Shown here: positions 8,706-16,966 of the stretch, piece after piece | Layout of the letters: each line of letters starts with the position of its first letter | How positions within the stretch are numbered: the first letter of the stretch is position 1 | From: Yokenella regensburgei ATCC 49455 | GTDB lineage: Bacteria > Pseudomonadota > Gammaproteobacteria > Enterobacterales > Enterobacteriaceae | Direction: 5' to 3' | Assembly (NCBI RefSeq): GCF_000735455.1 | Contig: NZ_JMPS01000009.1 | Coordinates: 124,001-188,000 of the forward strand | Length of the DNA: 64,000 bases | Position numbers and translations under genes: made by a program | Notes under the pieces: model-generated | The model's input: the letters and a program-made list of their open reading frames with translations, nothing else | What the model was told of the DNA's origin: nothing | Database searches by the model: none

Positions 8706-9959
8706 TTACTCAAAAGTAAGATCTTCCCCCATAAGACGCCATAAATCGACGGGTTCCTTCTTCTGTGGTGGTACATAGAAAAAGGTGGTGGCAGAATGTT
8801 TGACACCGGTGGAATAGCGATAACACACGACTTCATCGTCGGCATCGCCAGGCGCGATTATCTCTTGTGAGTAGAACCCATTGTAGAACGTCACCACAGC
8901 CTCCCTGCTATCTATTTCAACACTGAAGTAGCGACGAAGATACTTACGCAACAAGCGATACATCAGGTCGATACACTGCTTGTGTGGTTCACGCAACAAC
9001 GAGGTGGCATCAAAGCATTTATTAAAAACACGGCATAAAAGCGCCATGATGCGATCGGGATCGCCAGATAACACCGCATGAAAACCCACAATCGCCAGCA
9101 ACTCCAGATACAAAGGATATTCAGGGAACAGTTGCCGGATCTCGCCCAGACATTCTGAAATTCTGTGATGTCCAAGACGCCACAGTTCCCCATGAAGCAA
9201 CGTGAATAAAGGAAGCTGTTGCTCAATGCCGCCAAACACAATCTCTCTGGGAACATTACCATGAAAGCGCCTGACAGGCGTGATTCTGCGCAATTCTTCG
9301 TTAACCCTTAAGACGCCATATTGCTCTGCCAGTCCATCATACAAACTTCCGTTAAATGGAATACTTTCACCTGCTGATTTGATACCGTCGAAACCATGGC
9401 CCTGATAAGGTATTACATCTCTGTTTCTGCGGTTTATTAATTCAGGAGCTATAATCAAATTATCTGCTATGTTTGCACCTCCTTTCCCATTTGGATACAT
9501 GTGACATATTTCAATACACAGCAACGCCACAAGCTTCAGTTTTCCCTGATACCCCTCGTAAGCTGGAATAGCATAGCTTCGCTGATGACGGGCTTTTATC
9601 TGATATAGCTGGTGAAAATCCACCACATCCTCCAGTCCAGTAATAGATCCTAAAATAAATGGATTGCGTATATAGGTACTATTGATATGTTTCAAGTATG
9701 ATGAATCCAGAATACTTACGGTATTATTGGCATTAATTTTACGTGAATCTTTTTGACGGCATGCTGCACTGCAATACTGTCTATTCCTTGTCTCTGCCAG
9801 AGAGTGTCCACAATACTGACAGGTACTTAATAATCGCCTCTCTTTATTTTGCTGGTTAGACTGAAATCTCTGGTAATGGTATTCACAAAGATCTGCTTTA
9901 CCTGTTGCTGAACGTCTGGATACTCTTCTTCTACAATTACTACGATCACATTGCGTCAT
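8706..9959 (-). CDS. Zinc-binding protein with HNH-like motif, unknown function
   Basis: This 417-residue protein has two putative zinc sites at its N-terminus: C4, C9, C25, H28 and then C47, C50, C63, C67 (the second resembles a treble clef). A segment at residues 149-176 (IEICHMYPNGKGG, then NLIIAP, then N176) fits an HNH-type nuclease core, in which a histidine-containing EICH-like strand is followed by asparagines. The C-terminal 250 residues are helical and unrecognised. The ribosome site is weak and the upstream region is A+T-rich and folded (10031-10185). A DNA- or RNA-targeting role is inferred from the motifs only. Confidence 0.6.
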   Translation of the reverse strand: MTQCDRSNCRRRVSRRSATGKADLCEYHYQRFQSNQQNKERRLLSTCQYCGHSLAETRNRQYCSAACRQKDSRKINANNTVSILDSSYLKHINSTYIRNPFILGSITGLEDVVDFHQLYQIKARHQRSYAIPAYEGYQGKLKLVALLCIEICHMYPNGKGGANIADNLIIAPELINRRNRDVIPYQGHGFDGIKSAGESIPFNGSLYDGLAEQYGVLRVNEELRRITPVRRFHGNVPREIVFGGIEQQLPLFTLLHGELWRLGHHRISECLGEIRQLFPEYPLYLELLAIVGFHAVLSGDPDRIMALLCRVFNKCFDATSLLREPHKQCIDLMYRLLRKYLRRYFSVEIDSREAVVTFYNGFYSQEIIAPGDADDEVVCYRYSTGVKHSATTFFYVPPQKKEPVDLWRLMGEDLTFE

Positions 9960-10464
9960 GATAATAATCTTAATAATGATCTATAAATAGAATAGATAGT
10001 GATAATTAATAGTAATAAGATAATGTATAATGGGTTAAATGAGACAGAAGACACCTAGAGACTATCTCACTAAACCCACCCTCAATATTCACTTATTATG
10101 AATCGTATATTTCCTCCTCTGACAGGTATTTTTGATGAAGCCCTCCAATAACGCATAGTTATCCCATGGTAGCTATGAAGGGCTTTCCCGCATGCTGATT
10201 TTTTGACTAACCATTCAATCACGAGGCCTTTGCCTCTTATGCCATATCACCTCCTGAGAATGACTCACTTGCTCATATTTCAACCAAAAACAAAAATCAC
10301 AGGCATAATAACAACCGAGATTCTGCGAAAATTCGCAAGAATCAGGGCTCGTGAAGCCATAGCAGATTACATTTCGATGAAAAAACACTCAGCTGCCTTG
10401 TAGGGACACGCGCATGTAGAATGCATAAATCATCACATTGGGCATCCGGTAATGAGCACCCGCT
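9960..10464. other. A+T-rich folded intergenic region
   Basis: This 505-bp gap between two minus-strand genes has two strong inverted repeats (10031-10078 and 10138-10185). An open frame to 10403 begins only with TTG or unsupported ATGs. No convincing gene is visible. Confidence 0.5.
10031..10185 (+). ncRNA. Candidate structured RNA (unconfirmed)
   Basis: A TATAAT lies at 10025-10030. Immediately after it, 10031-10047 (TGGGTTAAATGAGACAG) pairs with 10062-10078 (CTATCTCACTAAACCCA) with 14 of 17 positions complementary. A second fold has an outer 7-bp stem AAGCCCT/AGGGCTT (10138-10144 with 10179-10185) enclosing an inner stem ATAAC/GTTAT (10048-offset: 10148-10152 with 10158-10162). A T-run follows at about 10199-10204. 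Two nested folds with no coding frame suggest a regulatory RNA such as a P4-type immunity RNA. The strand and the transcript are guesses; no clear -35 is present. Confidence 0.3.
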
Positions 10465-12072
10465 TCACCAGGAGTAAGTCAGATTAGGTAAGTTCAGAGA
10501 CACCCTTTCAGGTACATCACTGGGTTCAAGGCGTCTGACCCCATGAGGGAATAAGTCTCGCCGTATACCTGGATGCTGAAAAACGCCGAGTGAATCAGGC
10601 AGGATGATATGAACAGGGCCTCCTGTGTAATTCTGAACCAAATAAATTCTTTTTTGCCATGCCAGTTGTGCCAGGATGGGTTCCAGTTTGCTGGCTAACC
10701 GGAGATTATTATCCTTATGCGTGGGTCCCAGACGCATAATTTCTGACTTTGCGATTATCGCTCTTCCCTCTATCGTCATTCTGTTGTGGATCCAGTGGTA
10801 TACTTCCAGCACATCTTTTTCAAAAAGGAAAAGACGTGAATTTTTATAAAACACCCTTCCAGCCTGTTGCATATACCAGTCAATGACCCTATGTGCACAT
10901 TCCATTACTGAAAGCGATATTTCATTTCCTGGCTGCTCATCAAAGTGGTGAAGCATTGCAGCCAGTCGTATCGCGTTAGAGCCCGATTTAAGAGCAATAT
11001 CCTTAATATGTTCCCATGGTCCTCCTTCGCTTATTTTTTGCTTCATTTCGGCGCGTTTCTCGCCCATAAATGCAATGGCCTGAGGTGACAGGATTAATTG
11101 TTGCTTATCAGTGATGCCATCATAAAAACATTGCTTTGCCCGTTCCAGTAGCTCTAGGACTCTGTTATCAAATTCGTCAAGAGCGCGGTTCATATGACTA
11201 AAATCGCCATCCTGATATTGACATTCACCCTCGACTTTGACTGACAGAAAACGGGCAAGGAAACCGCTCCCTCTCCCTATTATCTGGTTCCTGGTGATAT
11301 ATTCATCAAAAATATCGGGCTGAACCATCAGGCAAAACATCAGGCGAAGATTGATTTCACAATCCACGCCGTCACGTTGATATGAGTATGGAGCACCATC
11401 CCACCCGAGGTTAAATATACCCGGATCGTTTTTAGCCCTGGATTTAAAAAATGTTACGGCTTCTTCAGAGAAAATACCCGCATCAGGATTATCTCCGAGG
11501 CTTTTGATAAGCTCACCGTTAGAGATATCCTGATATAAGAACTTAAACCGGACAGGTTTCTGCGGTTTATTATTCAGGTGCTCCTCCATAACCCCTTCTG
11601 CATCTTCACGACCATAATTTCTGGACGTCGCCTTTCGTAGGTTTCGGGCTAGTGCCTTTTTATTTTCCTCCCACAGGCTTGTATCGGTCTGAAATTGGTT
11701 CAATAGATTTTTATATTCTTCATTCACCTCTGATGAAAAATCATGAAAGACCTGCATAACAGCTCTCAACACCGTAGACTTTCCGCTACCGGACCCGGCA
11801 ATAACCAGAAAATTGAGCACGGCGGGCTCAGGGATCTTTGTATGTACAGGTATCACTTCAATCAGCGGGAGGCAGGCAAGAGAAGCAGCAGCCAGAAATG
11901 AACTGGCAGCAATCTCTACAGAGACTTTTTTATTTACACTCGTAGCGATGATTGCATTACTGATTTTTTTGGGAAGAGACTTTATTGGAAATGATAGTGT
12001 TTCAGAGGCGTTAACAGACAGATTTCGTTGTTCAGGAGTTCCCCCCTGATAATTATGCAGGGGCAGATTCAT
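10465..12072 (-). CDS. yfjI: YfjI-family DUF3987 ATPase
   Basis: This 535-residue protein has AGGGA before its ATG at 12072. The Walker A loop AGSGSGKST is at residues 92-100, preceded by LNFLVI; an acidic strand around IFSEEAVTFF about 110 residues later is the likely Walker B. The rest (RLMFCLMVQPD, SGFLARFLSVKV, HRVIDWYMQQAG) follows the DUF3987/YfjI pattern of CP4-57 and P4-like elements. DUF3987 proteins are P-loop ATPases related to replicative primase-helicase proteins of mobile elements. The role in this island is probably replication or maintenance, inferred from context next to alpA. Confidence 0.85.
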   Translation of the reverse strand: MNLPLHNYQGGTPEQRNLSVNASETLSFPIKSLPKKISNAIIATSVNKKVSVEIAASSFLAAASLACLPLIEVIPVHTKIPEPAVLNFLVIAGSGSGKSTVLRAVMQVFHDFSSEVNEEYKNLLNQFQTDTSLWEENKKALARNLRKATSRNYGREDAEGVMEEHLNNKPQKPVRFKFLYQDISNGELIKSLGDNPDAGIFSEEAVTFFKSRAKNDPGIFNLGWDGAPYSYQRDGVDCEINLRLMFCLMVQPDIFDEYITRNQIIGRGSGFLARFLSVKVEGECQYQDGDFSHMNRALDEFDNRVLELLERAKQCFYDGITDKQQLILSPQAIAFMGEKRAEMKQKISEGGPWEHIKDIALKSGSNAIRLAAMLHHFDEQPGNEISLSVMECAHRVIDWYMQQAGRVFYKNSRLFLFEKDVLEVYHWIHNRMTIEGRAIIAKSEIMRLGPTHKDNNLRLASKLEPILAQLAWQKRIYLVQNYTGGPVHIILPDSLGVFQHPGIRRDLFPHGVRRLEPSDVPERVSLNLPNLTYSW

Positions 12073-12107
12073 GATAATGGTCCCTTATTTTTAAAGAGCA
12101 TAAGACA

Positions 12108-12134
12108 TATACCTGCTGATGAACAGCAGGTATA
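12108..12134. repeat. Perfect 11-bp inverted repeat
   Basis: TATACCTGCTG and CAGCAGGTATA are separated by ATGAA, between yfjI and alpA. It lies upstream of yfjI and downstream of alpA (both minus strand). It could end alpA transcripts, although there is no T-run, or act as an operator. Confidence 0.55.
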
Positions 12135-12274
12135 GCTGTTCCCCTCACGGGGTTAATGTGATAAATATGCTGGTATAGATAACTTATTTTTCAATTACAG
12201 GCGTGCGTATTTTCTTGTACTTTAGATAATCCCGTTAATACAAATCGTTTCAGTAAGTGACATTGCAATCCGAA

Positions 12275-12568
12275 TTACTTGCGATTTATGTCCCGCTCAT
12301 TTAACCATGCTTCATAGTCACTTTTTCTCCAGCGACTTGAGCGCCCAATTTTCAGCGGTCGGGGAAACATACCTCTGGAAATAAGGGAATAGTAATGCTT
12401 GTCACTAAGGCCACTGTGAGCAGTGATGTCTTTCATGCTGAGCAGGATGTCATCGCCCATTGCAAAGTGGATCCGTTTTTCAACTTCTGGTGGAAGTGGG
12501 GTTCCAATTTGTATGTTCTCATGCCGGTTTGCATATACCGGATATTCTGTTTGTAGCGGGTTGGTCAT
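12275..12568 (-). CDS. alpA: AlpA-family regulator
   Basis: This 97-residue protein has a very strong ribosome site (AAGGAGG) before its ATG at 12568. The core LSMKDITAHSGLSDKHYYSLISRGMFPRPLKIG followed by RWRKSDYEAWLNER is the AlpA/excisionase-like winged HTH. In CP4-57, AlpA activates the adjacent element genes and promotes excision. Here it lies about 4.4 kb from the integrase and is divergent from the unknown gene at 12748. Confidence 0.88.
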   Translation of the reverse strand: MTNPLQTEYPVYANRHENIQIGTPLPPEVEKRIHFAMGDDILLSMKDITAHSGLSDKHYYSLISRGMFPRPLKIGRSSRWRKSDYEAWLNERDINRK

Positions 12569-12747
12569 CGTTGGTTCCTCCTTAAGTTGATAGCCGGAGA
12601 GTTCTCCAGAGTACTATTGACTTTAAGAGCAAGATATAAAGGTAAAAATACTTGTGCAGAAAATATTTTTTTGAGGTGACGCACAACACTTAACACTTTT
12701 TCGTTTATGATTAAAAATCATAATGTTGGTGAGGATACTCATAAGGC

Positions 12748-13680
12748 ATGGCACGAAACAGAAACAATACGTTTGAAGGTAATTTTGGTAAAACACCCAC
12801 TGATTACTATCTCGAACACTTCAATAAGCCCACACAGCCTGTTCCAGGTAGTTTCCTGAATGATCACTGGATCAATTTTTCCTCGTCCGAACAGCGCCTA
12901 GTAAGTTATCTGAATGACTCGTATCACGACTGGATACATCACATAACACTAAGAAAAAACTCAGAAAAGGAACGATGCCCGACAACTATTCTTCAAAACT
13001 ATGTTGTCAGCACTCAGTGCAATTTTGATTCTTTTATGCGCTTCCTACTTGAAGACTTAAGTGAGGAGGATGAAATAGAAGCCGGACTTGGCTACCTCAA
13101 AAAACTTAACGACCAGGCTCCTGTGGAAGACCCGGATTTTACCTCCCTGCATGTCAAAGGCCTGCGCAAGGGGCTTGATACGGTAAATGAGTTACTGAAT
13201 ACAAATGGAATGGACAGGTTTGAAGCGGCCTCTTACTTTTTTACACTGGCCTTTCATTACTTGAGCGAAATGGGCCGCGAAGCCGAGAAGTCCAATGCAA
13301 TGTTTGAAGCCTTCGAACAACTGGGGGAGTTTCGGGGATGGTGCAGCAACGTACAGACCCTTGAATCAGCGTTAAAAAAACACAGAGACGCAAAAAAAGC
13401 CGGAAATGCAAAAGCTGAGAAAAATTTTGGCTCTCACAAAAGAGAAGTTACTCGCATCCTGAAAGAGGAAATACTGCCAAATCCATACACATATAAGCTG
13501 AAGACAGCTACTGCATTACACAATCTACTGGGGAGGCGACTTGATGAGTTCATCACTGCGAATAGTTTGAATGAATCGGCTAACTCAGCAAGTATGATAA
13601 AGGGGTGGGCGCGTATGGGAGAATTTAAGGAACTTTTCGATAAAGCCCTGTCTGCGTGTAAAAGACAGCACAATAATTAA
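12748..13680 (+). CDS. Protein of unknown function
   Basis: This 310-residue soluble protein starts at ATG 12748 and is divergent from alpA (about 180 bp). I recognise no domain. It looks largely alpha-helical. It has a strongly basic lysine-rich stretch about two thirds along (KKHRDAKKAGNAKAEKNF), which may be a coiled-coil or nucleic-acid contact. No signal peptide or membrane segment is seen. It lies at the edge of the accessory segment between alpha-regulator and integrase, which often carries defence or fitness genes, but nothing in the protein shows that. Confidence 0.6.
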   Translation: MARNRNNTFEGNFGKTPTDYYLEHFNKPTQPVPGSFLNDHWINFSSSEQRLVSYLNDSYHDWIHHITLRKNSEKERCPTTILQNYVVSTQCNFDSFMRFLLEDLSEEDEIEAGLGYLKKLNDQAPVEDPDFTSLHVKGLRKGLDTVNELLNTNGMDRFEAASYFFTLAFHYLSEMGREAEKSNAMFEAFEQLGEFRGWCSNVQTLESALKKHRDAKKAGNAKAEKNFGSHKREVTRILKEEILPNPYTYKLKTATALHNLLGRRLDEFITANSLNESANSASMIKGWARMGEFKELFDKALSACKRQHNN

Positions 13681-13951
13681 AACCCATTGATAAACTCATG
13701 CGATCCAGTAACAGGCTCTTTCCCGCAGCATTGCCAGTTACAGGAGAGCAGGCAGTCCGTTACCGTCTTAAGGGCCACTAACAGTATAAAAAATCACAAA
13801 GTGATGATGTCTACCCGCCGATAGCACCACATTCTGCAGGTGCACTGGTCCGTCCCCCGTAACTGTGGTGATTTAGTGTTCCTAAGATAAAGTAACGTGT
13901 TGTAAACTAGAAGATAGTGGATTCGGACAATATTTATACACAGGGGATAAC

Positions 13952-15472
13952 ATGGCTCAGGAAAATAAAAAGTGGTGGGAAAACAGGGTACTACGCTCAG
14001 TTGATAACTTAAAGCTTTGGAGGGATAACCCTCGCCTAGACCCATCTAGCCAACCTGTGCGTGTTCGAGATTTCGTTGAAGAATTAATATCCGATGTAAA
14101 TGATAAACAGGATTTTATCGAGTTAATTACATCAATAGCCAACCGTGGGTTCGTATCATTCGACCCTATTGTGGTATGGCAAAATCAAGCTGATAAGAAT
14201 TTTTATGTGGCGGAAGGCAATCGCAGAGTAATGGCACTTAAGTTACTTAGAAATCCAGAAAAAGCCCCAATGACGATTCGTCGAGCCGTAAGTAAGCTAT
14301 CAAAATCGATTGATAGGGATACAATAGAAAAAATTAAAGTTTGTGTATCACCTAGTTATGATGATGCTCGCTGGTATATTTTGCAACGACATTCCAATGC
14401 CAGCAATCAAATCAGATGGCAACGTTTACAGCAACAACGTTATATAATAACTGTATATGACTCTGTTGGTCAAGATATTGATATGACAATAGAGTTAACT
14501 GGATTTAAAAGAGCTTCAATTGTTGAAGCTTTACGTTATGTAAAAATCAGAGATATAGCTACGCGACAGGAAGTTACTAGTTATTTATCAATAGAAGAAA
14601 GGGAGCAGGTATACAGTCATCGCATAAATATGACTGTCCTTGAACGTTGGTTTGGTAACAGCCAAGTAAGAGAAGCATGGCATATAGAATTTAGCGATGT
14701 CGGTGTTGTCATTAATGCAAACCTTAACGATTTTTATGTCGCGTATGCTAAATTCTTAAAATTGATGTTAAATAAGAATAATGAACTAGGAATTGTTGTT
14801 AATACCCGAACTATTGATTCGCATTTCCAACAAATTTTTGAGTATTTGCCTAAAATTCGACAAGCGTCAGCGGAAGATCAAGATGAGGCCGCTGTTACAG
14901 CGCCTACGGCTAATCCTCAGGAAAATGAGCCAAAAGGTGATGATAAAACGGATTCAGGCCAAGATTTAAATGGACAAGGAAGAGAGCCAGAAGACTTGAA
15001 GCCTACCTTGAAAGGTAACCCTAATCGTGGGCAACTAACTGATGAATATCATGAAATAAAAGTTAGAAGCTATAAAATTAGAGCACTTTTTAACGAGTTG
15101 CAAAAGTTACCTCTTCGTAAGTATCCTAATGTTTCTGCTGCATCGATTCGAATTTTCCTAGAACTATCTGTTGATGAATATATCAACAATTGTGAATTGC
15201 AACAAGACGTGTCTAAGCGGGCAAAGAGGCCTTACAATGACGTAACACTTAGCCAAAAGCTGAGTATCTTACGCGGAGACTTGATTGGCGATAAAGAAGC
15301 TGACAAAATCATCGATCAGCTATTACACAATAGCAACGATTTTAGCCTGAATACTTTGAATGAGTATGTTCATGGAACAAAAGTTCATAAAATTGAGCGC
15401 CAATTCTTAAATCGTTTTTGGGATATGTTACTGCCGTTCTTCAGTATATTGATTAGTTTAAAGGAAATATAA
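13952..15472 (+). CDS. ParB/sulfiredoxin-like N-terminal domain protein
   Basis: This 506-residue protein has AGGGGA before its ATG. Residues 1-100 look like a ParB/Srx-fold domain: D-N-P-R near residue 27, G-F-V-S-F-D-P-I-V-V-W near 65-75, and the nucleotide-binding A87-E-G-N-R-R92 followed by VMALKLL (compare ParB GERR and the DGQQR of DUF262 proteins). Residues about 310-350 are a hydrophilic, N/E/D/G-rich linker. The C-terminal 150 residues are helical with L469-N-E-Y-V-H474, a motif seen in several HEPN-like helical domains. It overlaps the methylase gene by one base (TAATG). ParB-like domains bind or hydrolyse nucleotides; the role here is unknown. Confidence 0.7.
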   Translation: MAQENKKWWENRVLRSVDNLKLWRDNPRLDPSSQPVRVRDFVEELISDVNDKQDFIELITSIANRGFVSFDPIVVWQNQADKNFYVAEGNRRVMALKLLRNPEKAPMTIRRAVSKLSKSIDRDTIEKIKVCVSPSYDDARWYILQRHSNASNQIRWQRLQQQRYIITVYDSVGQDIDMTIELTGFKRASIVEALRYVKIRDIATRQEVTSYLSIEEREQVYSHRINMTVLERWFGNSQVREAWHIEFSDVGVVINANLNDFYVAYAKFLKLMLNKNNELGIVVNTRTIDSHFQQIFEYLPKIRQASAEDQDEAAVTAPTANPQENEPKGDDKTDSGQDLNGQGREPEDLKPTLKGNPNRGQLTDEYHEIKVRSYKIRALFNELQKLPLRKYPNVSAASIRIFLELSVDEYINNCELQQDVSKRAKRPYNDVTLSQKLSILRGDLIGDKEADKIIDQLLHNSNDFSLNTLNEYVHGTKVHKIERQFLNRFWDMLLPFFSILISLKEI

Positions 15473-16353
15473 TGTTTTACTCTCCTTTGAGATACCCAGG
15501 TGGGAAATCAAAACTTACAGCTTATGTTCTTGAGATCATAAAGCTGAACACCCTCGAAGGTGGAACATATGTTGAACCTTTTGCTGGGGGATGTGCTATC
15601 GCTTGGTATCTACTGATTAATAAACATGTTCGTAAAGTGTATATCAATGACTTAGATCCAGCAATTCATGCCTTTTGGCACAGTGTTCTGTATAGAACTG
15701 ACGAACTTTGCTCGTTGATTGATTCAAGTATCATTACAATGGATGAGTGGCATAAGCAGCGAGAAATATACAGAAGTAATACATCTGATTTTCTTAAGTT
15801 AGGTTTTGCAACTCTTTTCTTGAATAGAACTAATCGTTCTGGAATTATCAAGGCTGGTGTAATCGGCGGAAAAGAACAAACTGGAAGATATAAAATTGAT
15901 TGCCGATTTAATAAAGAGCGGGTTATCGAACAAATAAAATCAATAGCTGCTATGCGTGACTCTATACGCCTAAGTAACTTAGATGCAACTCATTTTATTG
16001 ATGAGGTGCTTCCTGTAGTAGAAGATAAAGCTTTAATAAATATAGACCCACCTTACTACATTAAAGGAAAGGGTTTATATCAAAACTTTTTTGAACATAA
16101 CGATCATTATCGTCTATTTGAAAGCGTAAAACGGATTACTCATCCATGGATTGTTACTTATGATGATACTCCTGAAATTCGCGGCATTTATTCTGAATTT
16201 TCTCCTGAGCCATTTGGTTTAACATACACAGCACAAACCAAATATAAAGGGGCTGAAGTTATCATACACTCTCCAGGTATTATCAAGGCTAATTTTAAAC
16301 CAGATGTTAGCTTTAATGAAATAAAGAGACATTATCGAGAATGCAATAAATAA
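15472..16353 (+). CDS. D12-class adenine-specific DNA methyltransferase (Dam-like)
   Basis: This 293-residue protein has the full set of alpha-class N6-adenine methyltransferase motifs: the SAM-binding Y8-P-G-G-K12, E35-P-F-A-G-G (motif I), INDLDP, and the catalytic D192-P-P-Y195. Its length fits Dam and D12 enzymes (about 270-300). No restriction endonuclease is beside it. Its start overlaps the stop of the ParB-like gene (TAATG), so the two proteins are made together. The cassette is visibly more A+T-rich than its neighbours, which suggests separate transfer. The recognition sequence cannot be read from the protein. Confidence 0.9.
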   Translation: MFYSPLRYPGGKSKLTAYVLEIIKLNTLEGGTYVEPFAGGCAIAWYLLINKHVRKVYINDLDPAIHAFWHSVLYRTDELCSLIDSSIITMDEWHKQREIYRSNTSDFLKLGFATLFLNRTNRSGIIKAGVIGGKEQTGRYKIDCRFNKERVIEQIKSIAAMRDSIRLSNLDATHFIDEVLPVVEDKALINIDPPYYIKGKGLYQNFFEHNDHYRLFESVKRITHPWIVTYDDTPEIRGIYSEFSPEPFGLTYTAQTKYKGAEVIIHSPGIIKANFKPDVSFNEIKRHYRECNK

Positions 16354-16966
16354 TAAATATGTTTATCATTGAATTAGCAGGTTAGATCTTTGTATTGTAT
16401 ACTAGTAGTGTTCTATAATTAGAACACTACTGGCAACACTTAATTGAGTGTATCATCGGTGGTGTTCCCTTCTATTCAGCATACTCAAATGACCAAGTCA
16501 CTTTATTTTATTCAGTAGGCAGCGCCTTAAATTATTAAAATCATTTTTTTAATTTAGATTGTTATCTGGTGAATAAAAATTTATCCTCTACAAACAGAAT
16601 CTGATAAGAACCATCATTTAAAAAACTCATAACAATATTCTCATATGCTAAGAGTTTTGACTTGTATTATCAATAATCAAAAACAAATGGTACCCGCGTC
16701 TAGAAAAATCAACAAACCATCCGCAATATTATTATATATTACATTAATACGTTGTCTTTACAGTAATCTGAGTGCGCGGGACCACAGCAAAGAAAAACAG
16801 TCCTCTACTAAATAGCTTTGCATAATAGCGCTACACTCGCTGGAGTGTTGCACCCCGTCAGCACTGGCCTCACTCGATGAGAAGTAAAACATCAATGTGC
16901 GAAGTTATTTAGGGTTATTAAAAGCTGGTCCAATATTTTTAATTTAAATACAAACTGACAAACATT
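16354..16966. other. Intergenic region between methylase and integrase
   Basis: This 613-bp A+T-rich gap holds a 12-bp inverted repeat (16404-16431) and a small hairpin CACTC-GCTG-GAGTG near 16830-16845. I see no gene in it. Confidence 0.6.
16404..16431. repeat. Perfect 12-bp inverted repeat after the methylase
   Basis: AGTAGTGTTCTA and TAGAACACTACT flank a 4-base loop (TAAT), 50 bp past the methylase stop. There is no T-run directly after the stem, so intrinsic termination is possible but weak. It could also be an operator or a methylation-related site. Confidence 0.6.

Noticed and set aside
10203-10403. 66-residue open frame in the folded gap
   Set aside because: It begins with TTG, no ribosome site supports it or the internal ATGs, and the composition is not protein-like in its first half.
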